This document shows, piece by piece, positions 41,139-53,600 of a stretch of 64,000 bases of DNA; within the stretch, counting starts at the first letter, position 1, and each line of letters starts with the position of its first letter. Source of the DNA: WHSW01 sp963767285. Lineage in GTDB: Bacteria; Actinomycetota; Thermoleophilia; Solirubrobacterales; 70-9. The stretch lies in contig CAVYDJ010000002.1 of assembly GCA_963767285.1 (NCBI GenBank), positions 620,001-684,000 on the forward strand. Direction: 5' to 3'. Below the pieces are notes generated by a model. That model searched no databases, had not been told where the DNA came from, and saw only the letters and a program-made list of their open reading frames with translations. Both the position numbers and the translations under genes were made by a program.

Positions 41139-42299
41139 CTACGTCGGGGCGGTCGCGGGGAGCGCCGCGGCCACGGTGCGCAGCGAGAGGGCGACCGCGA
41201 TCGCGGCGAGGGCGCAGGCGGCGGCGAGCACGAATGCGGCCTCGTAGCCGCCGATCGCGGCCGCGGCGCCGACGATCGGGCTCCCGATCCCCATCCCGAG
41301 ATCGAAGAAGGCGGTGAACGTGCCCATCGCCACCCCGCGGCGCTCCTCCGGCACGCGGTTGACGACCAGCAGCGCCAGCGACGGGAACAGCAGCGAGAAC
41401 CCGGCGCCCATCGCGACCGCGCCGATGACCGCGACCGGAATCGACTGGGCGGCGGCGATGATCAGCAGGCCGGCCGCCTCGGTCAGCGCCGCCCCGATGA
41501 TGCATGGGATCGAGCCGTAGCGGTCCGGAAGCCCGCCGCCGATCACCCTCATGGCCACGACGCTGGCCGCGAAGGCCGTGAACACGGCCGCACCGTGGCC
41601 GACGCCGTGCTCGTCGAGATGGAGGACCAGGAAGGCCGCCATCGCGGCGTAGCCGACGATCGCCAGCGAGAGGCCGATCCCGGGACGCAGCGCCTCCCTC
41701 GAGATCCATTGGCGCTCCGCCCGTGACACTGCCGGGTGGGGGACGAAGTTCTCTGGGATCCGTAGCGCCAACACCGCGCCCAGCAGCGGCGCGGCCGCCG
41801 CGAACACCCAGACCATCTCGTAGCTGGTCGCCTGCAGGATCAGCTCGCCGATCGGCGGCCCGAGCGCCAGGCCGCCCCAGATCGCCAGCCCGTACAGCCC
41901 GATGATCCGCCCACGGCGCTCGGGCGGGGTCATGTCGACGACCCAGGCCGCGCCGGCGGTGTAGACGGCGCCCTCGCCGGCGCCGAGGAAGAGGCGCGCG
42001 ATGATCAATCCCGGCACCCCTGCGGGGATGAAGTACAGGAGCCCCGCGATCGCGGTCAAGACCGAGCCGATCACGACGACCAGGCGCCGCCCGCGCAGGT
42101 CGGCGAGGTGTCCGGCGAGCGGGCGGCAGGCGAGGCCGGTGATCGCGAAGGCGCCGGTGACGATGCCGACGTCGAAGTCGCTGGCGCCGATCGGGCCCTT
42201 GACGTATCGCGGCAGGACCGGGAGCGTCGCGCCGACCGCCAGTAGCCCGAGGCCGGTCACGACAAAGATCCCGGCGAAGGCGGTGCGGTCGGGGGTCAT
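41139..42299 (-). CDS. MFS transporter
   Basis: ATG 42299 gives a 386-residue protein with twelve hydrophobic segments. The loop LAGHLADLRGRRLVVVIGSV is the MFS motif A, and YTAGAAWVVDMTPPERRGRI is typical of the helix 4-5 region. The longer start at 42419 would add a hydrophilic stretch and is unlikely. It stops ten bases before the DAHP synthase start, so co-transcription is possible. The substrate is unknown. Confidence 0.82.
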   Translation of the reverse strand: MTPDRTAFAGIFVVTGLGLLAVGATLPVLPRYVKGPIGASDFDVGIVTGAFAITGLACRPLAGHLADLRGRRLVVVIGSVLTAIAGLLYFIPAGVPGLIIARLFLGAGEGAVYTAGAAWVVDMTPPERRGRIIGLYGLAIWGGLALGPPIGELILQATSYEMVWVFAAAAPLLGAVLALRIPENFVPHPAVSRAERQWISREALRPGIGLSLAIVGYAAMAAFLVLHLDEHGVGHGAAVFTAFAASVVAMRVIGGGLPDRYGSIPCIIGAALTEAAGLLIIAAAQSIPVAVIGAVAMGAGFSLLFPSLALLVVNRVPEERRGVAMGTFTAFFDLGMGIGSPIVGAAAAIGGYEAAFVLAAACALAAIAVALSLRTVAAALPATAPT

Positions 42300-42439
42300 C
42301 GTGGGTCGGGGGAAGCTCACCCGTGAATGAATAGCGGAGCTTTGGTTTGACGGGCATGCCTTCGGGAAGTGAAGGGGGTGGAGAGGACTCCGGGCGACCG
42401 GGGGACCCGGGGTCGACACCCCGACAAGGGAGGCGAGAG

Positions 42440-42853
42440 ATGCCTACGCAGGCCGTAGGGGGCTCGCAGCACCATCCCGAGATCGACTGGCATGCCGCGG
42501 CGAGCTCGCCGGAGTTCAAGGAGCTCGTCCACAAGCGGCGCTCGTTCGTGATCCCGGTGTTGGCGTTCGTGTTCATCTGGTACTTCGGCTTCATCGCGCT
42601 CGCCGGCTATGCGCCGGACTTCATGGGCGAACGGCTGATCGACGGGTTCACGGTCGGCTACGCGCTCGCGCTCACCCAGTTCCTGATGACCTGGGTCCTC
42701 GGCTGGCTGTACCTGCGCAAGTCAGACCGCGTCTTCGACCCGCTGGCGAAGCGAGCCGCGCAGCGCGCGCTGGATCGATCGAAGTCCGTCGGCGGTAACG
42801 GCGCCGGGAACGGCGCGAGCAGTTCGAGGACCGACAGGGAGGTGAGCCGCTGA
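42440..42853 (+). CDS. DUF485 small membrane protein (YjcH type), partner of ActP
   Basis: ATG 42440 follows GGGAGGCGAGAG. The 137-residue product carries the DUF485 core: SPEFKELVHKRRSFVIPVLA, FVFIWYFGFIALAGYAPDFM and FTVGYALALTQFLMTWVLGW, with two membrane helices. The C-terminal 45 residues are hydrophilic and Ser/Gly-rich. In many bacteria this gene precedes the acetate permease, as here. Its TGA overlaps the ActP ATG. Confidence 0.88.
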   Translation: MPTQAVGGSQHHPEIDWHAAASSPEFKELVHKRRSFVIPVLAFVFIWYFGFIALAGYAPDFMGERLIDGFTVGYALALTQFLMTWVLGWLYLRKSDRVFDPLAKRAAQRALDRSKSVGGNGAGNGASSSRTDREVSR

Positions 42854-44505
42854 TGTTGCCGCTCGCAGAAGTCAACGTGGAGGCGGTCTCGATCTTCGCC
42901 GTCGTCGTCGCCATCACGCTCGGAATCACCTATTGGGCGTCGAAGCGGACCAAGGACGCGACCACGTTCTGGGCCGCAGGACGGGGGATCACCGGAGTCC
43001 AGAACGGGTTCGCGATCGCCGGCGACTACATGTCGGCCGCGTCGTTTTTGGGGATCGCCGGGCTGATCTTCCTGTTCGGATTCGACGGGTTCCTGTATTC
43101 GGTCGGCTTCTTGGTCGCGTTCCTGATCGTGCTCTACCTGCTCGCCGAGCGGATGCGCAACTCGGGCAAGTTCACGATCGCCGACGTGCTGTCGTTCCGG
43201 CTCAACGAGCGGCCGGCGCGGGTTGCGGCGGCGCTCGGCACGCTGACGGTCGCCGCCTTCTATCTGATCGCGCAGATGGTCGGGGCGGGGATCCTGATCC
43301 AGGCACTGGTCGGGATCGACTTCAGCGTCGCCGTGCTCGCCACCGGGGCGTTCATGCTCTGTTACGTCATTTTCGGCGGCATGCTGGCGACCACCTGGGT
43401 GCAGATCATCAAGGCGGTCCTGCTGATGACGGCGACGGTCGTGCTGTCGCTGTTCGTGCTCGGCAAGATCGGCTGGAACCCGATCGACATCTTCGACCAG
43501 GCACAGGCGCAGTCGGACGACGGTGCCGCGTATCTGGCGCCGGGGCTGCGGTTCACCGAGCCGATCGACACGATCTCGCTCGGCCTCGCGCTGCTGCTCG
43601 GGACGGCCGGGCTGCCGCACATCCTGATGCGGTTCTTCACCGTGCCCGACGCGAAGGCGGCTCGCTCGTCGGTCGTCTGGGCCGTCGGCCTGATCGGCGC
43701 CTTCTACGTGATGACCACGTTCCTCGGGTTCGGCGCCAGGGCGATCCTGGGCGGATCCCCGGCGGGTATCGACGAGGCCGGCAACCTGGCCGCGCCCCTG
43801 CTCGCGCAGGAGGTCGGGGGCGGAGCCGGCACCGTGGGCGGTGACGCCTTCCTGGCGATCATCGCGGCGGTGGCGTTCGCGACGATCCTCGCGGTCGTCG
43901 CGGGGCTGGTGATCTCGGCCTCGGGCGCGGTCGCCCACGACGTGTGGTCGAACGTGATCCGCAAGGGTCGCGACTCCGAGCACGAGGAGGTCCACGTCGC
44001 GCGGATCGCCGCGGCCGGGATCGGGGCGATCGCGATCGCCATCGCGATCATCGGTGGCTCCGACCTCAACGTCTCGTACATGGTCGGGCTGGCGTTCGCG
44101 GTTGCCGCGAGCGCGAACTTCCCGGCCCTGCTGCTGGCGTTGACGTGGAAGCGGTTCAACACCACGGGGGCGGTTGCCGGGGTGGTGACGGGCGTCGTCA
44201 CCTCGGTCGGCCTGGTGCTGATCGGTCCCGACGTGCGGAGCGATCCGCTCGAGATCATCCCCGGCGTGCCCTTGTCGCAGCCGGCGATCCTCTCGGTGCC
44301 GCTCGGGTTCCTCGCGTGCTTCCTCGGCACGATGCTCTCGCGCCCGGAGGGCAAAGCCGAGCGCGACTTCGACGAGCTGCACGTTCGCTCGGAGACGGGC
44401 CTCGGCGCCGAGGTCCCGATCGAGGGGGCCGGGCTCACGCCACGGCCCAAGCGCCCGTCGAGGCCGGCGGAGCGCGAGCCCGCGCTGACGGGGCAGAGGC
44501 GATAG
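42853..44505 (+). CDS. actP: Cation/acetate symporter (sodium:solute symporter family)
   Basis: The 550-residue protein has about 13 membrane helices and SSS-family motifs: TYWASKRTKDATTFWAAGRG, GFAIAGDYMSAASFLGIAGL, KFTIADVLSFRLNERPARVA, GMLATTWVQIIKAVLLM and LGTAGLPHILMRFFTVPDAK. It would import acetate or another short-chain acid with a cation. It sits between a DUF485 gene and acetyl-CoA synthetase, the standard uptake-and-activation set. The tail (PRPKRPSRPAEREP) is basic and cytosolic. Confidence 0.92.
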   Translation: MLPLAEVNVEAVSIFAVVVAITLGITYWASKRTKDATTFWAAGRGITGVQNGFAIAGDYMSAASFLGIAGLIFLFGFDGFLYSVGFLVAFLIVLYLLAERMRNSGKFTIADVLSFRLNERPARVAAALGTLTVAAFYLIAQMVGAGILIQALVGIDFSVAVLATGAFMLCYVIFGGMLATTWVQIIKAVLLMTATVVLSLFVLGKIGWNPIDIFDQAQAQSDDGAAYLAPGLRFTEPIDTISLGLALLLGTAGLPHILMRFFTVPDAKAARSSVVWAVGLIGAFYVMTTFLGFGARAILGGSPAGIDEAGNLAAPLLAQEVGGGAGTVGGDAFLAIIAAVAFATILAVVAGLVISASGAVAHDVWSNVIRKGRDSEHEEVHVARIAAAGIGAIAIAIAIIGGSDLNVSYMVGLAFAVAASANFPALLLALTWKRFNTTGAVAGVVTGVVTSVGLVLIGPDVRSDPLEIIPGVPLSQPAILSVPLGFLACFLGTMLSRPEGKAERDFDELHVRSETGLGAEVPIEGAGLTPRPKRPSRPAEREPALTGQRR

Positions 44506-44516
44506 AGGACACTGCA

Positions 44517-44547
44517 GGGGACCGCGGGTCGACGATCCGCGGTCCCC
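44517..44547. terminator. Strong hairpin between actP and acs
   Basis: GGGGACCGCGG (44517-44527) and CCGCGGTCCCC (44537-44547) form an 11-pair perfect stem around nine bases, extendable by the flanking CTG/CAG. It has no T tract. It could uncouple acs from actP by Rho-independent pausing or protect the upstream mRNA. Confidence 0.55.
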
Positions 44548-44572
44548 GCAGTTAGATCACGAAGGAGGACAG

Positions 44573-46559
<1,987 letters not shown>

Positions 46560-46562
46560 CGG

Positions 46563-47867
46563 CTAGACGACCGGCGTGGGTTCCACCGAGGCGACCGGCT
46601 CGTCGGGCGCCGGCGGCGCCCCGATCGGCAGGCCACCGACGCCCGTGTCGGCCGGGTTGCGCGCGCGTCGCGAGAGGGCAAGGAAGGGCAATGCCAGCGC
46701 CGAGATCCCGGCGCTGAACAGGTACGAGGACGCATACCCGGACGCGTCTGCGACCCGGCCGAGCACCGGCTGCGCCCAGACTCCGCCCGCCGAGTTGATC
46801 ATCGAGTCGAAGGAGAGGATCGTCGCCCGCTGCCGCGACGGGATCATCCCGTTCAGGTAGGCCTGGCGGATCGGGGTCACCGCCGCGAAGAGCAGCCCCC
46901 AGACGACGATCAGGCCGATCACCGCGTAGAAGTTCTCGACCACGCCGATCAGCGCGAGCGACAGGGTGCTGAGCAGCAGGGCGGCGATCAGCGCCGAGGT
47001 CCGGCGGTGGAAGAGGCGGCGGATCCGCGGCGCCGCGATCCCTCCCAGGATCTGGGCCCCCGCGACGATCGCCGCCACCAGGCCGGCGATCGAGTACGCG
47101 TTCGGGTCGCCGTAGAGCTCGAGCAGGTAGGGCTGCAGCGCGTAGAAGGCATAGATGCCGACGCCGCCGGTGAACAGCGCCGCAAGCATCAGCCACTTGA
47201 CCGCCGGCACGCGCCAGCCGTACTCGACCGAATCGGAGACGATCCGGCCCATCTCGGCGAGCGGCCGCCTGCCCTTCTCCGGCGTGAAGCCGACGTCGTG
47301 CATGAGCCGGAAGGCGATCACAAACATCACCACCAGCACGGCGGCGCGGACCACGAACGGGACCCCGAGGCTGGTCGCCTGGGCGATCAGGCCGCCGGCG
47401 ACCGAGCCGGTCAGCATCGCGATCCCGGAGACGATCTGACCGCGGCCGAAGACCGACTCGAGCTCGCCGTCGAAGCCGGTGGCGTCGAGCGCGTCGACCA
47501 GCCAGGCCTCGACCGCGCCGGAGAAGAAGGTGAACCCGAGGCCGAGCAGCATCGAGGCCACGGCCCACTCCCAGAACGGGGCGTCGACCTGCCAGAGGGC
47601 GACATAGAGCAGCGTCGACACGGTTAACGTGACGATCCCGAGCAGGTAGGAGACCCGCCGGCCGATCGTGTCGGCGACGATCCCGGTCGGCACCTCGAAC
47701 AGCACCATCCCGGCGGTGAAGAAGGCGTTCGCCGCGAACGCCTCGGCGTTCGAGAGCCCCGCGTCGAGCAGGAAGATCGTGTTGATCCCCCAGATGAACG
47801 ACGCGGCCAGCGTGTTGCCGAGGATCAGGATCAGGTAGGTGCGCTGGATCGAGCGGGGGGTCGGCAT
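46563..47867 (-). CDS. MFS transporter
   Basis: The 434-residue protein has twelve helices. FEVPTGIVADTIGRRVSYLL is the motif-A loop after helix 2, and GRGQIVSGIAMLTGSVAGGL is a typical helix 5 segment of DHA-type carriers. The C-terminal 35 residues are Pro/Ala/Val-rich and cytosolic. The ATG overlaps the stop of the acyl-CoA synthetase (ATGA at 47867), so the two are co-translated. A role in moving the synthetase's substrate acid is possible but not shown. Confidence 0.85.
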   Translation of the reverse strand: MPTPRSIQRTYLILILGNTLAASFIWGINTIFLLDAGLSNAEAFAANAFFTAGMVLFEVPTGIVADTIGRRVSYLLGIVTLTVSTLLYVALWQVDAPFWEWAVASMLLGLGFTFFSGAVEAWLVDALDATGFDGELESVFGRGQIVSGIAMLTGSVAGGLIAQATSLGVPFVVRAAVLVVMFVIAFRLMHDVGFTPEKGRRPLAEMGRIVSDSVEYGWRVPAVKWLMLAALFTGGVGIYAFYALQPYLLELYGDPNAYSIAGLVAAIVAGAQILGGIAAPRIRRLFHRRTSALIAALLLSTLSLALIGVVENFYAVIGLIVVWGLLFAAVTPIRQAYLNGMIPSRQRATILSFDSMINSAGGVWAQPVLGRVADASGYASSYLFSAGISALALPFLALSRRARNPADTGVGGLPIGAPPAPDEPVASVEPTPVV

Positions 47868-49306
47868 CAGCCGGCGCGCAGCTCGGCGCGCTTGATCTTG
47901 CCGCTCGCCGTCTTCGGCAGCTCGTCGGCGAACTCGACGATCCGCGGGTACTTGTAGGGGGCCGTGGTCGCCTTGACGTGGTCCTGGAGCTCGCGGGCGA
48001 GCTCGTCGGAGGGCGCGCGGTCGCGGGGGACGACGATCGCCCGCACGACCGAGCCGCGCTCGGCGTCGGGGGCGGCGACTGCGGCCGCCTCGGCGACGTC
48101 GGGGTGGGTGAGCAACGCGGACTCGACCTCGAACGGGCCGATCCGGTAGCCGGCGGAGAGGATCAGGTCGTCGTCGCGGCCCTCGTACCAGAGGTAGCCG
48201 TCCTCGTCGGCGCGGACGACGTCGCCGGTCGACCACCACTCATCGGCGTAGGGCTCCGCGTCGAGGTAGCGGCTGAAGAAGGTCGGGCAGCTGCCGACGC
48301 GGACCTCCAGCACGCCGTCGGCGATCCGCACGTCGAGCCCCGGCAGGGGCTTGCCCATCGAGCCCGTACGGATCTCGGCGTCGTCGTGGTTGCCGACCAG
48401 GTGGCCCGTCTCGGTCTGACCGTACCCGTCGGCGATCGTCAACCCGGTCGCCGCGCGCCAGGCCTCGATCACCTCCGGATTGAGCGGCTCGCCGGCGGAG
48501 ACCATGCGGCGAACCGAGGGCAGGGCGCGAAGCTCCGTGCGCTTCGCCAGGACGCGGTACTCGGTCGGTGCCTGGCAGACGACGCCGACCTGCTCGCGCG
48601 CGATCAGCTCGAGGCGTTCGCCGGGTTCGAAACGGCCGTCGACGATCATCGCCGCGGCGCCGCAGAGCCAGGGGGCGAGGAAGACGTTGCGGGCCGACTT
48701 CGACCAGCCGGTCGCGGTTGTGCACCAGACGAGCTCTCCCTCGCGGGCCCCGAGCCAGTGCTCGGCCTGCGCCCGCTGGCCGGGCAGGTAGCGCTGGGCG
48801 TGAAGTGCGGCGCGCGGCTCGCCCGTGGTGCCCGAGGTGAAGACGATCAGCGCTGGGTCCTCAGGGCCCAGGTCGGCCTTTTCGACCGGGGTCTCCTGGG
48901 CGCGGTCCTCGTCGAGCACGCCGGCGACCTCCGCCATGGTCATGCACGGGACCCCATCCGGCAACTCACCCAGCAGCTCCTCCTCGCCGACGCAGAGAGC
49001 CGGGTTGGTCGCCGCGATGCGGAGCTCGAGGTCCTTGCGACGCAGCTGCGTGCTGCAGGGCAGCGCGATCGCGCCCATCCGCCAGCAGGCGAGCAGGCTG
49101 AGCACCCACTCCACCCGGTTGCCGGCCAGGATCATCACCACCTCCCCGCGCCCGACGCCGCGGGCCGCGAAGGCGCCCGAGAGCCCCGCCGACATCGCAA
49201 CCAGCTCGCCGAAGTGCCACACCCGGCGGCCGCCCTCGCGGTCGAGCGCGAGCAGCGCCGGCCTCGACGCCGGGAACCTCTCGAGCAGGTCGGCAATCAG
49301 ATTCAC
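47867..49306 (-). CDS. AMP-dependent acyl-CoA synthetase (medium-chain type)
   Basis: The 479-residue enzyme has VFTSGTTGEPRAALHAQRYL (P-loop-like), WCTTATGWSKSARNVFLAPW, GYGQTETGHLVGN, WWSTGDVVRADEDGYLWYEG, RDDDLILSAGYRIGPFEVES and the final FADELPKTASGKIKRAELR with the catalytic lysine. It activates a carboxylic acid to its CoA thioester through an adenylate. WSKSARN and the short N-terminal domain fit the medium-chain or benzoate-like group. The substrate is not certain. It is coupled to a downstream MFS transporter. Confidence 0.88.
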   Translation of the reverse strand: MNLIADLLERFPASRPALLALDREGGRRVWHFGELVAMSAGLSGAFAARGVGRGEVVMILAGNRVEWVLSLLACWRMGAIALPCSTQLRRKDLELRIAATNPALCVGEEELLGELPDGVPCMTMAEVAGVLDEDRAQETPVEKADLGPEDPALIVFTSGTTGEPRAALHAQRYLPGQRAQAEHWLGAREGELVWCTTATGWSKSARNVFLAPWLCGAAAMIVDGRFEPGERLELIAREQVGVVCQAPTEYRVLAKRTELRALPSVRRMVSAGEPLNPEVIEAWRAATGLTIADGYGQTETGHLVGNHDDAEIRTGSMGKPLPGLDVRIADGVLEVRVGSCPTFFSRYLDAEPYADEWWSTGDVVRADEDGYLWYEGRDDDLILSAGYRIGPFEVESALLTHPDVAEAAAVAAPDAERGSVVRAIVVPRDRAPSDELARELQDHVKATTAPYKYPRIVEFADELPKTASGKIKRAELRAG

Positions 49307-49327
49307 GGGGCGACTAGTGTGCCGATC

Positions 49328-50122
49328 ATGGGAACCAGAACCGCGTACGAGCCGGGAACCTTCTGCTGGGTCGACCTCACGACCCCCGACGTCGAGGGTG
49401 CCAAGGGCTTCTACTCAGCCCTGCTCGGCTGGGAGATCGAAGACCTTCCGGGCCCCCACGGCACCTACTCGATGGCGCAGGTTGGCGGCGAGCCGGTCGC
49501 CGCTGTCGTGCCGCAGGCGAGATCGGAGAGCGACACGGGGGTCCCGCCGCACTGGAACAACTACGTCAGCGTCGAGGACGCGGCGGCGACGCAGGCTCGC
49601 GCCGCGGAGCTCGGAGCCGAGCTGTTCGGCGAGACCTTCGACGTCGGCGACACGGGACGGATCGGCGTGTTCCGGGATCCGACCGGCGCCCATCTCTGCC
49701 TCTGGCAGCCCAACCAGCACGTCGGCGCCGGCCGGGTCAACGAGCCCGGCTGCTTGACCTGGAACGAGCTCGGGACCCCGCAGGCCGGCGCGGCCGCCGA
49801 CTTCTACACGGCCCTGTTCGGCTGGGGGACGGAGGCGATGGACACCGGCGATGGCCCGTCGTACACGATCGTTGAGGTCGGCGAGAACCAGAACGGCGGG
49901 ATCCGCGAGTTCAGCCCCGACGAGCGCCAGGGCGGGGTGGCGCCGTACTGGATGCCCTACTTCGCGGCCGAGTCGGCGGAGGCAGCAGCGACGCAGGCCA
50001 CCGAGCTCGGCGGCCGGGTCCTCGCCGGTCCGATCTCGTGGCCGCACGGCGGCGCGTTCGCGGCGATCGCCGATCCGCAGGGCGCGGCGTTCGGGATCTT
50101 CGCCGGACCGCTCGACGACTAG
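49328..50122 (+). CDS. VOC-family protein with two glyoxalase-like modules
   Basis: The 264-residue product contains two similar halves: GTFCWVDLTTPDVEGAKGFYSALLGWEIED and GCLTWNELGTPQAGAAADFY followed by TALFGWGTEA. Each ends in a FRDPTGAHLCLWQ or IADPQGAAFGIFA strand. This is the pattern of the many actinobacterial proteins annotated as VOC or hydroxylase-like (27 kDa antigen CFP30B type). A metal site is incomplete in both halves. ATG 49328 is used. The stop overlaps the convergent gene at 50119. Confidence 0.82.
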   Translation: MGTRTAYEPGTFCWVDLTTPDVEGAKGFYSALLGWEIEDLPGPHGTYSMAQVGGEPVAAVVPQARSESDTGVPPHWNNYVSVEDAAATQARAAELGAELFGETFDVGDTGRIGVFRDPTGAHLCLWQPNQHVGAGRVNEPGCLTWNELGTPQAGAAADFYTALFGWGTEAMDTGDGPSYTIVEVGENQNGGIREFSPDERQGGVAPYWMPYFAAESAEAAATQATELGGRVLAGPISWPHGGAFAAIADPQGAAFGIFAGPLDD

Positions 50123-50562
50123 CAGTCGCCGGGCATCTTCAGCGCAGCCCCCAGGGTCGCGGTGCGCTTCTCGGTCTTCGCGGTGATCGCGAGGCTCGCG
50201 CCGCGGCAGCTCTTGATCGCGAAGTCGAGCACCTCCTTCTGGCGCGGGCTCAGCGCGAACTTGATCTGCGCGTCACCGTCCTTGATGCTCTGGCGCTGCG
50301 GCCCGAGGTTGAAGACGTAGTCCTCGGGAAAGCCATCGACCGTGAATACGGCGGTCACGGTGACCTTCTTGGCCCGCTTCGCCTCGACCGCGATCTTGAT
50401 CTCACCACGCCGCAGGACGCCCTGCTCGGTTCCGGTGCGCAGGCTGAGCTCGGGGGGCGGCGGGGGCGGGGGCGGCTTCGGCTTCGCGGACGCGGCGGTC
50501 ACCGGGATGGCGACCGCGAGCGCGACGAGAGCAGCGGCTCGATGTCCTGACATGGTTTGCAT
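50119..50562 (-). CDS. Secreted Pro-rich protein of unknown function
   Basis: A signal peptide (RAAALVALAVAIPVTAASA) precedes KPKPPPPPPPPELS and a beta-rich domain of about 100 residues (EIKIAVEAKRAKKVTVTAVF, PRQKEVLDFAIKSCRGASLA). A cysteine pair spans SCRGA and the terminal PGDC. ATG 50562 or 50553 may be the start. It follows the large RTX/TSP3 gene on the same strand, 54 bases after its stop. No family is recognised. Confidence 0.6.
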   Translation of the reverse strand: MQTMSGHRAAALVALAVAIPVTAASAKPKPPPPPPPPELSLRTGTEQGVLRRGEIKIAVEAKRAKKVTVTAVFTVDGFPEDYVFNLGPQRQSIKDGDAQIKFALSPRQKEVLDFAIKSCRGASLAITAKTEKRTATLGAALKMPGDC

Positions 50563-50616
50563 CGGCCCGGGATTGTGGCGCACGCGCGCGCGCCGGTCGA
50601 TCCGACCGGACGCGCG

Positions 50617-53600
50617 TTACTTGAGCCCGCCCGGCTGAATGAGCGTGTTGCCGCCGTTGCCGACCAGGTTCCCGGCGCCCGCGGCCACGATCGACGCTCC
50701 GTCGGAGCCGATCAGGTTGAGGCCGCCGGCGGCAACGATGCCGGCCGTATCGGGTTGGATGGCGTTCCCGCCGCCCGCCGCGACGATCCCGTTCGTCTGG
50801 TTCAGGCCACCGGCGGCGACCATCGTGTTGCCGGCGTTGCCGACCAGGTTCCCGGCGCCCGCGGCCACGATCGACGCTCCGTCGGACCCGATCAGGGTCG
50901 CACCGTCGGAGCCGATCAGGTTGCCGGCGCCGGCCGCGACGATCGCCCCGCCGTGATTGCCGAGGATGTTGCCTCCGCCGGCCGCCACGATCCCGGCGCC
51001 GCCGCCGTTGTTGGCGCCGACGAGCGCAGCGCCGCCGGGCGCGGTGATCACCGGGCACTTCGTCAGGTAGTAGACGCGCTGGTAGAGCACGATGCAATCC
51101 TGGGTCACGATCACAGGCTGGCCCGGGAAGGCCTGGAGGTTCGGTCCCATCGCGATCTGCGCGATCCCGAGTTGTGCTTGCTCGGATGCCAGCGAGACCT
51201 TTCGCGGACGCGAGACCGTCCCGTCACCGTCGAGGCTCGAGATCGTCTGGCTCCTGCCGTTGAACAGGCTCGAGACGCAGTTCCAGAGGTCAAACAGGCA
51301 TCCGACCAGGTCGCGACGCGGCGTCAATGCGCCCGCGAGCGTCGGGCGTGCTGCGGCGCCCGCCTGGTCGGCCGTGAGCTTCTTCAGGCCGTCGGCGGCG
51401 AACTGGAAGTACTGCCCGTTGGCGGTCTTGTAGATCTCGTCGGAGCCGAACTTCGGAGCGGGGATCACGTCGATCTCGATCGACTTGGTCAGCAGCTCGG
51501 CGCCGGCGGTCTCCTGAATGACGCAGATCCGGAGCGCTCCCGGCTGCGTTGCGGTGACCGGGATCGTGACCACTCCCTCCCGCGACTTGAAGACGTCAGT
51601 CTTCTTGCTCGACGGGTTGACCGAGTCGTCGTCGACGATCGCGCTGACCACCGGCCACTGGCCGGCGGTGTCCTTGACGGTCAGCGACACGATCGAGAAG
51701 AAGGAGCTGCCCTTCGAGGTCGGAGCGGGCAGCGTCCAGAGCTCGTTCTCGTCGCCGTTGACGCGCACGCCGAAGGTGTCCTTGCCGCCCACCTTGAAGC
51801 CCTGCCCCACGGAGGCGATCAGGTCTCCTTCCGCCGGACAGTCGACGGCGAGCTTGATCTCGCCCTTCTTCTTCTTGCCCTGCGCGGCCAGCTTCGCCGC
51901 CTCCTCGGCCTGTTGGCTGATCTTGACGTCGTAGTCGACCTTGCAGTCCGCGAGCTGGCCGGCGACGGCCATTGCCAGGCTGCCGTCGATCTTGCCTGCG
52001 AGCGGCTTCATGTCCTGCTTCAGCGACGACGTGTCGCATTCGTTCAGGAAGTCGTCATCGCCGAGGCAGACGTCGAGCTTCGCGATCAAGGGCTCCGTGG
52101 CGGTGCTCGAGAGCTTCTTCTCGGCCGCCGGGCTCTGCTTGATCACCTCGAGGTTCTTCGTCGCCTGGCACGACTTGACGAAGTCGAGATCGAAGGCGGC
52201 GCCGGGGAACTTCTTCGTGATCGCGTCCCGGGCCTCGTCGACGTCGAGTCCCGCGACCTTCGGCATCCGGCCCCGAAGCAAGCTGGTGACGACCGCGCCT
52301 ACGGGGGCGGTGATCCCCTCGCCGTCGCTGGGGCAGCCGTTCGCCGTTGCGGCCGCCTGGTTCGGGCAGGCGTCGGACGTGTCCGGGACGTTGTCGTTGT
52401 CGTCGTCGGCGTCGCAGACGTCGCCCTGGGCGTCCCCGTCGGCGTTCGCCTGGCTCGCGTTCGCCACGGCCGAGCAGTTGTCGGAGGCGTCGGGGACGCC
52501 GTCGCCGTCGGCATCTCCCGCTCCACCGCCGCCGCCACCGGCGGGGCAGCCGTCAGGCGTCGCGGCCGCCTGGTTCGGGCAGTTGTCTGATGTGTCTGGG
52601 ACGCCGTCGTTGTCGTCGTCGGCGTCGCAGACATCGCCCTGGGTGTCCCCGTCGGCGTTCGCCTGACTGGCGTTCGCGACCGTGGGGCAGTTGTCGGACG
52701 AATCGGGGACGCCGTCGCCATCGGTGTCCGCCGCGCCGCCGGTCTGCACGTTCTCGCAGCTGACGGGCGCCGGGTCGATCGCGTCGATTGCGGCGACTTC
52801 GCCGGCACCGTCGCCGCAGTCGATATCGGCGTCGGCGACGCCGTCGTTGGCGATCAGGTGGTCGACGCCCATCCCGCCGACGAGCGAATCGGCTCCATTG
52901 CCGCCGGTGATGTCGTCCTCGCCGCCGCCGGCGAGGAGTGTCTCGGCCGCAGCGCTCCCGAAGATCTCGTCGTCCTGGCCGCTACCGGCGATCGACTCGA
53001 AGCCCGGGCCCAGCAGGTCGCCCTCCGCTCCGCCAGCCGTCCCGTCGTTGGCGAGGCCGTCGTCGATGTGGAGGTCCACGCCAGTGGGCGAACTGAAGTA
53101 GCCGATGCTGTCGGTCCCGGTTGCGCCGGTGTCGCGGAAGGTGTCCGCGACCTCGGCACCGAAGAACGCCACCGCGTCGACGACGTCGGACCCGCCTTCG
53201 CCGTCGAGCGTGTCGGAGCCCGCCTCCTGAAAGAGCTGGTCGGCCCCGCCGCCGCCCTTCAGGGTGTCGTTGCCGCCGCCATCGAAGAGCCTGTCGCCGC
53301 CCCCGCCACCCTGAAGGGTGTCGTTGCCGTCGAGGCCGTCGATGATCGCCGGGGTGTTGGCCAGCACCGTGACCGTGTCGTTTCTGACGCTGCTGGTGAT
53401 GTTGAACTCCGCGGGGGTGACGTTGCAGACGACGTTGTTGCCGTTGTCCGTGCAGCCGGGGTCGGTTGTGCTGGGGCTGACGGCCGTATCAGTGACCGTG
53501 ATCTGGCCCGCGCCCGGACCCAAATCCACGGTCATCGCGTTGCCGTTGCCGCCGCCGGCGTCGTCGTTGGTCCCGTTGACCATCACGGTCGTGCCGTTGA

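Noticed and set aside
42658..44382. Open frame of 574 codons on the minus strand
   Set aside because: It is antisense to the clearly recognised actP gene and lacks any family motif.
47978..49327. Long plus-strand extension in front of the VOC gene
   Set aside because: It is antisense to the acyl-CoA synthetase. The VOC homology begins only at ATG 49328.
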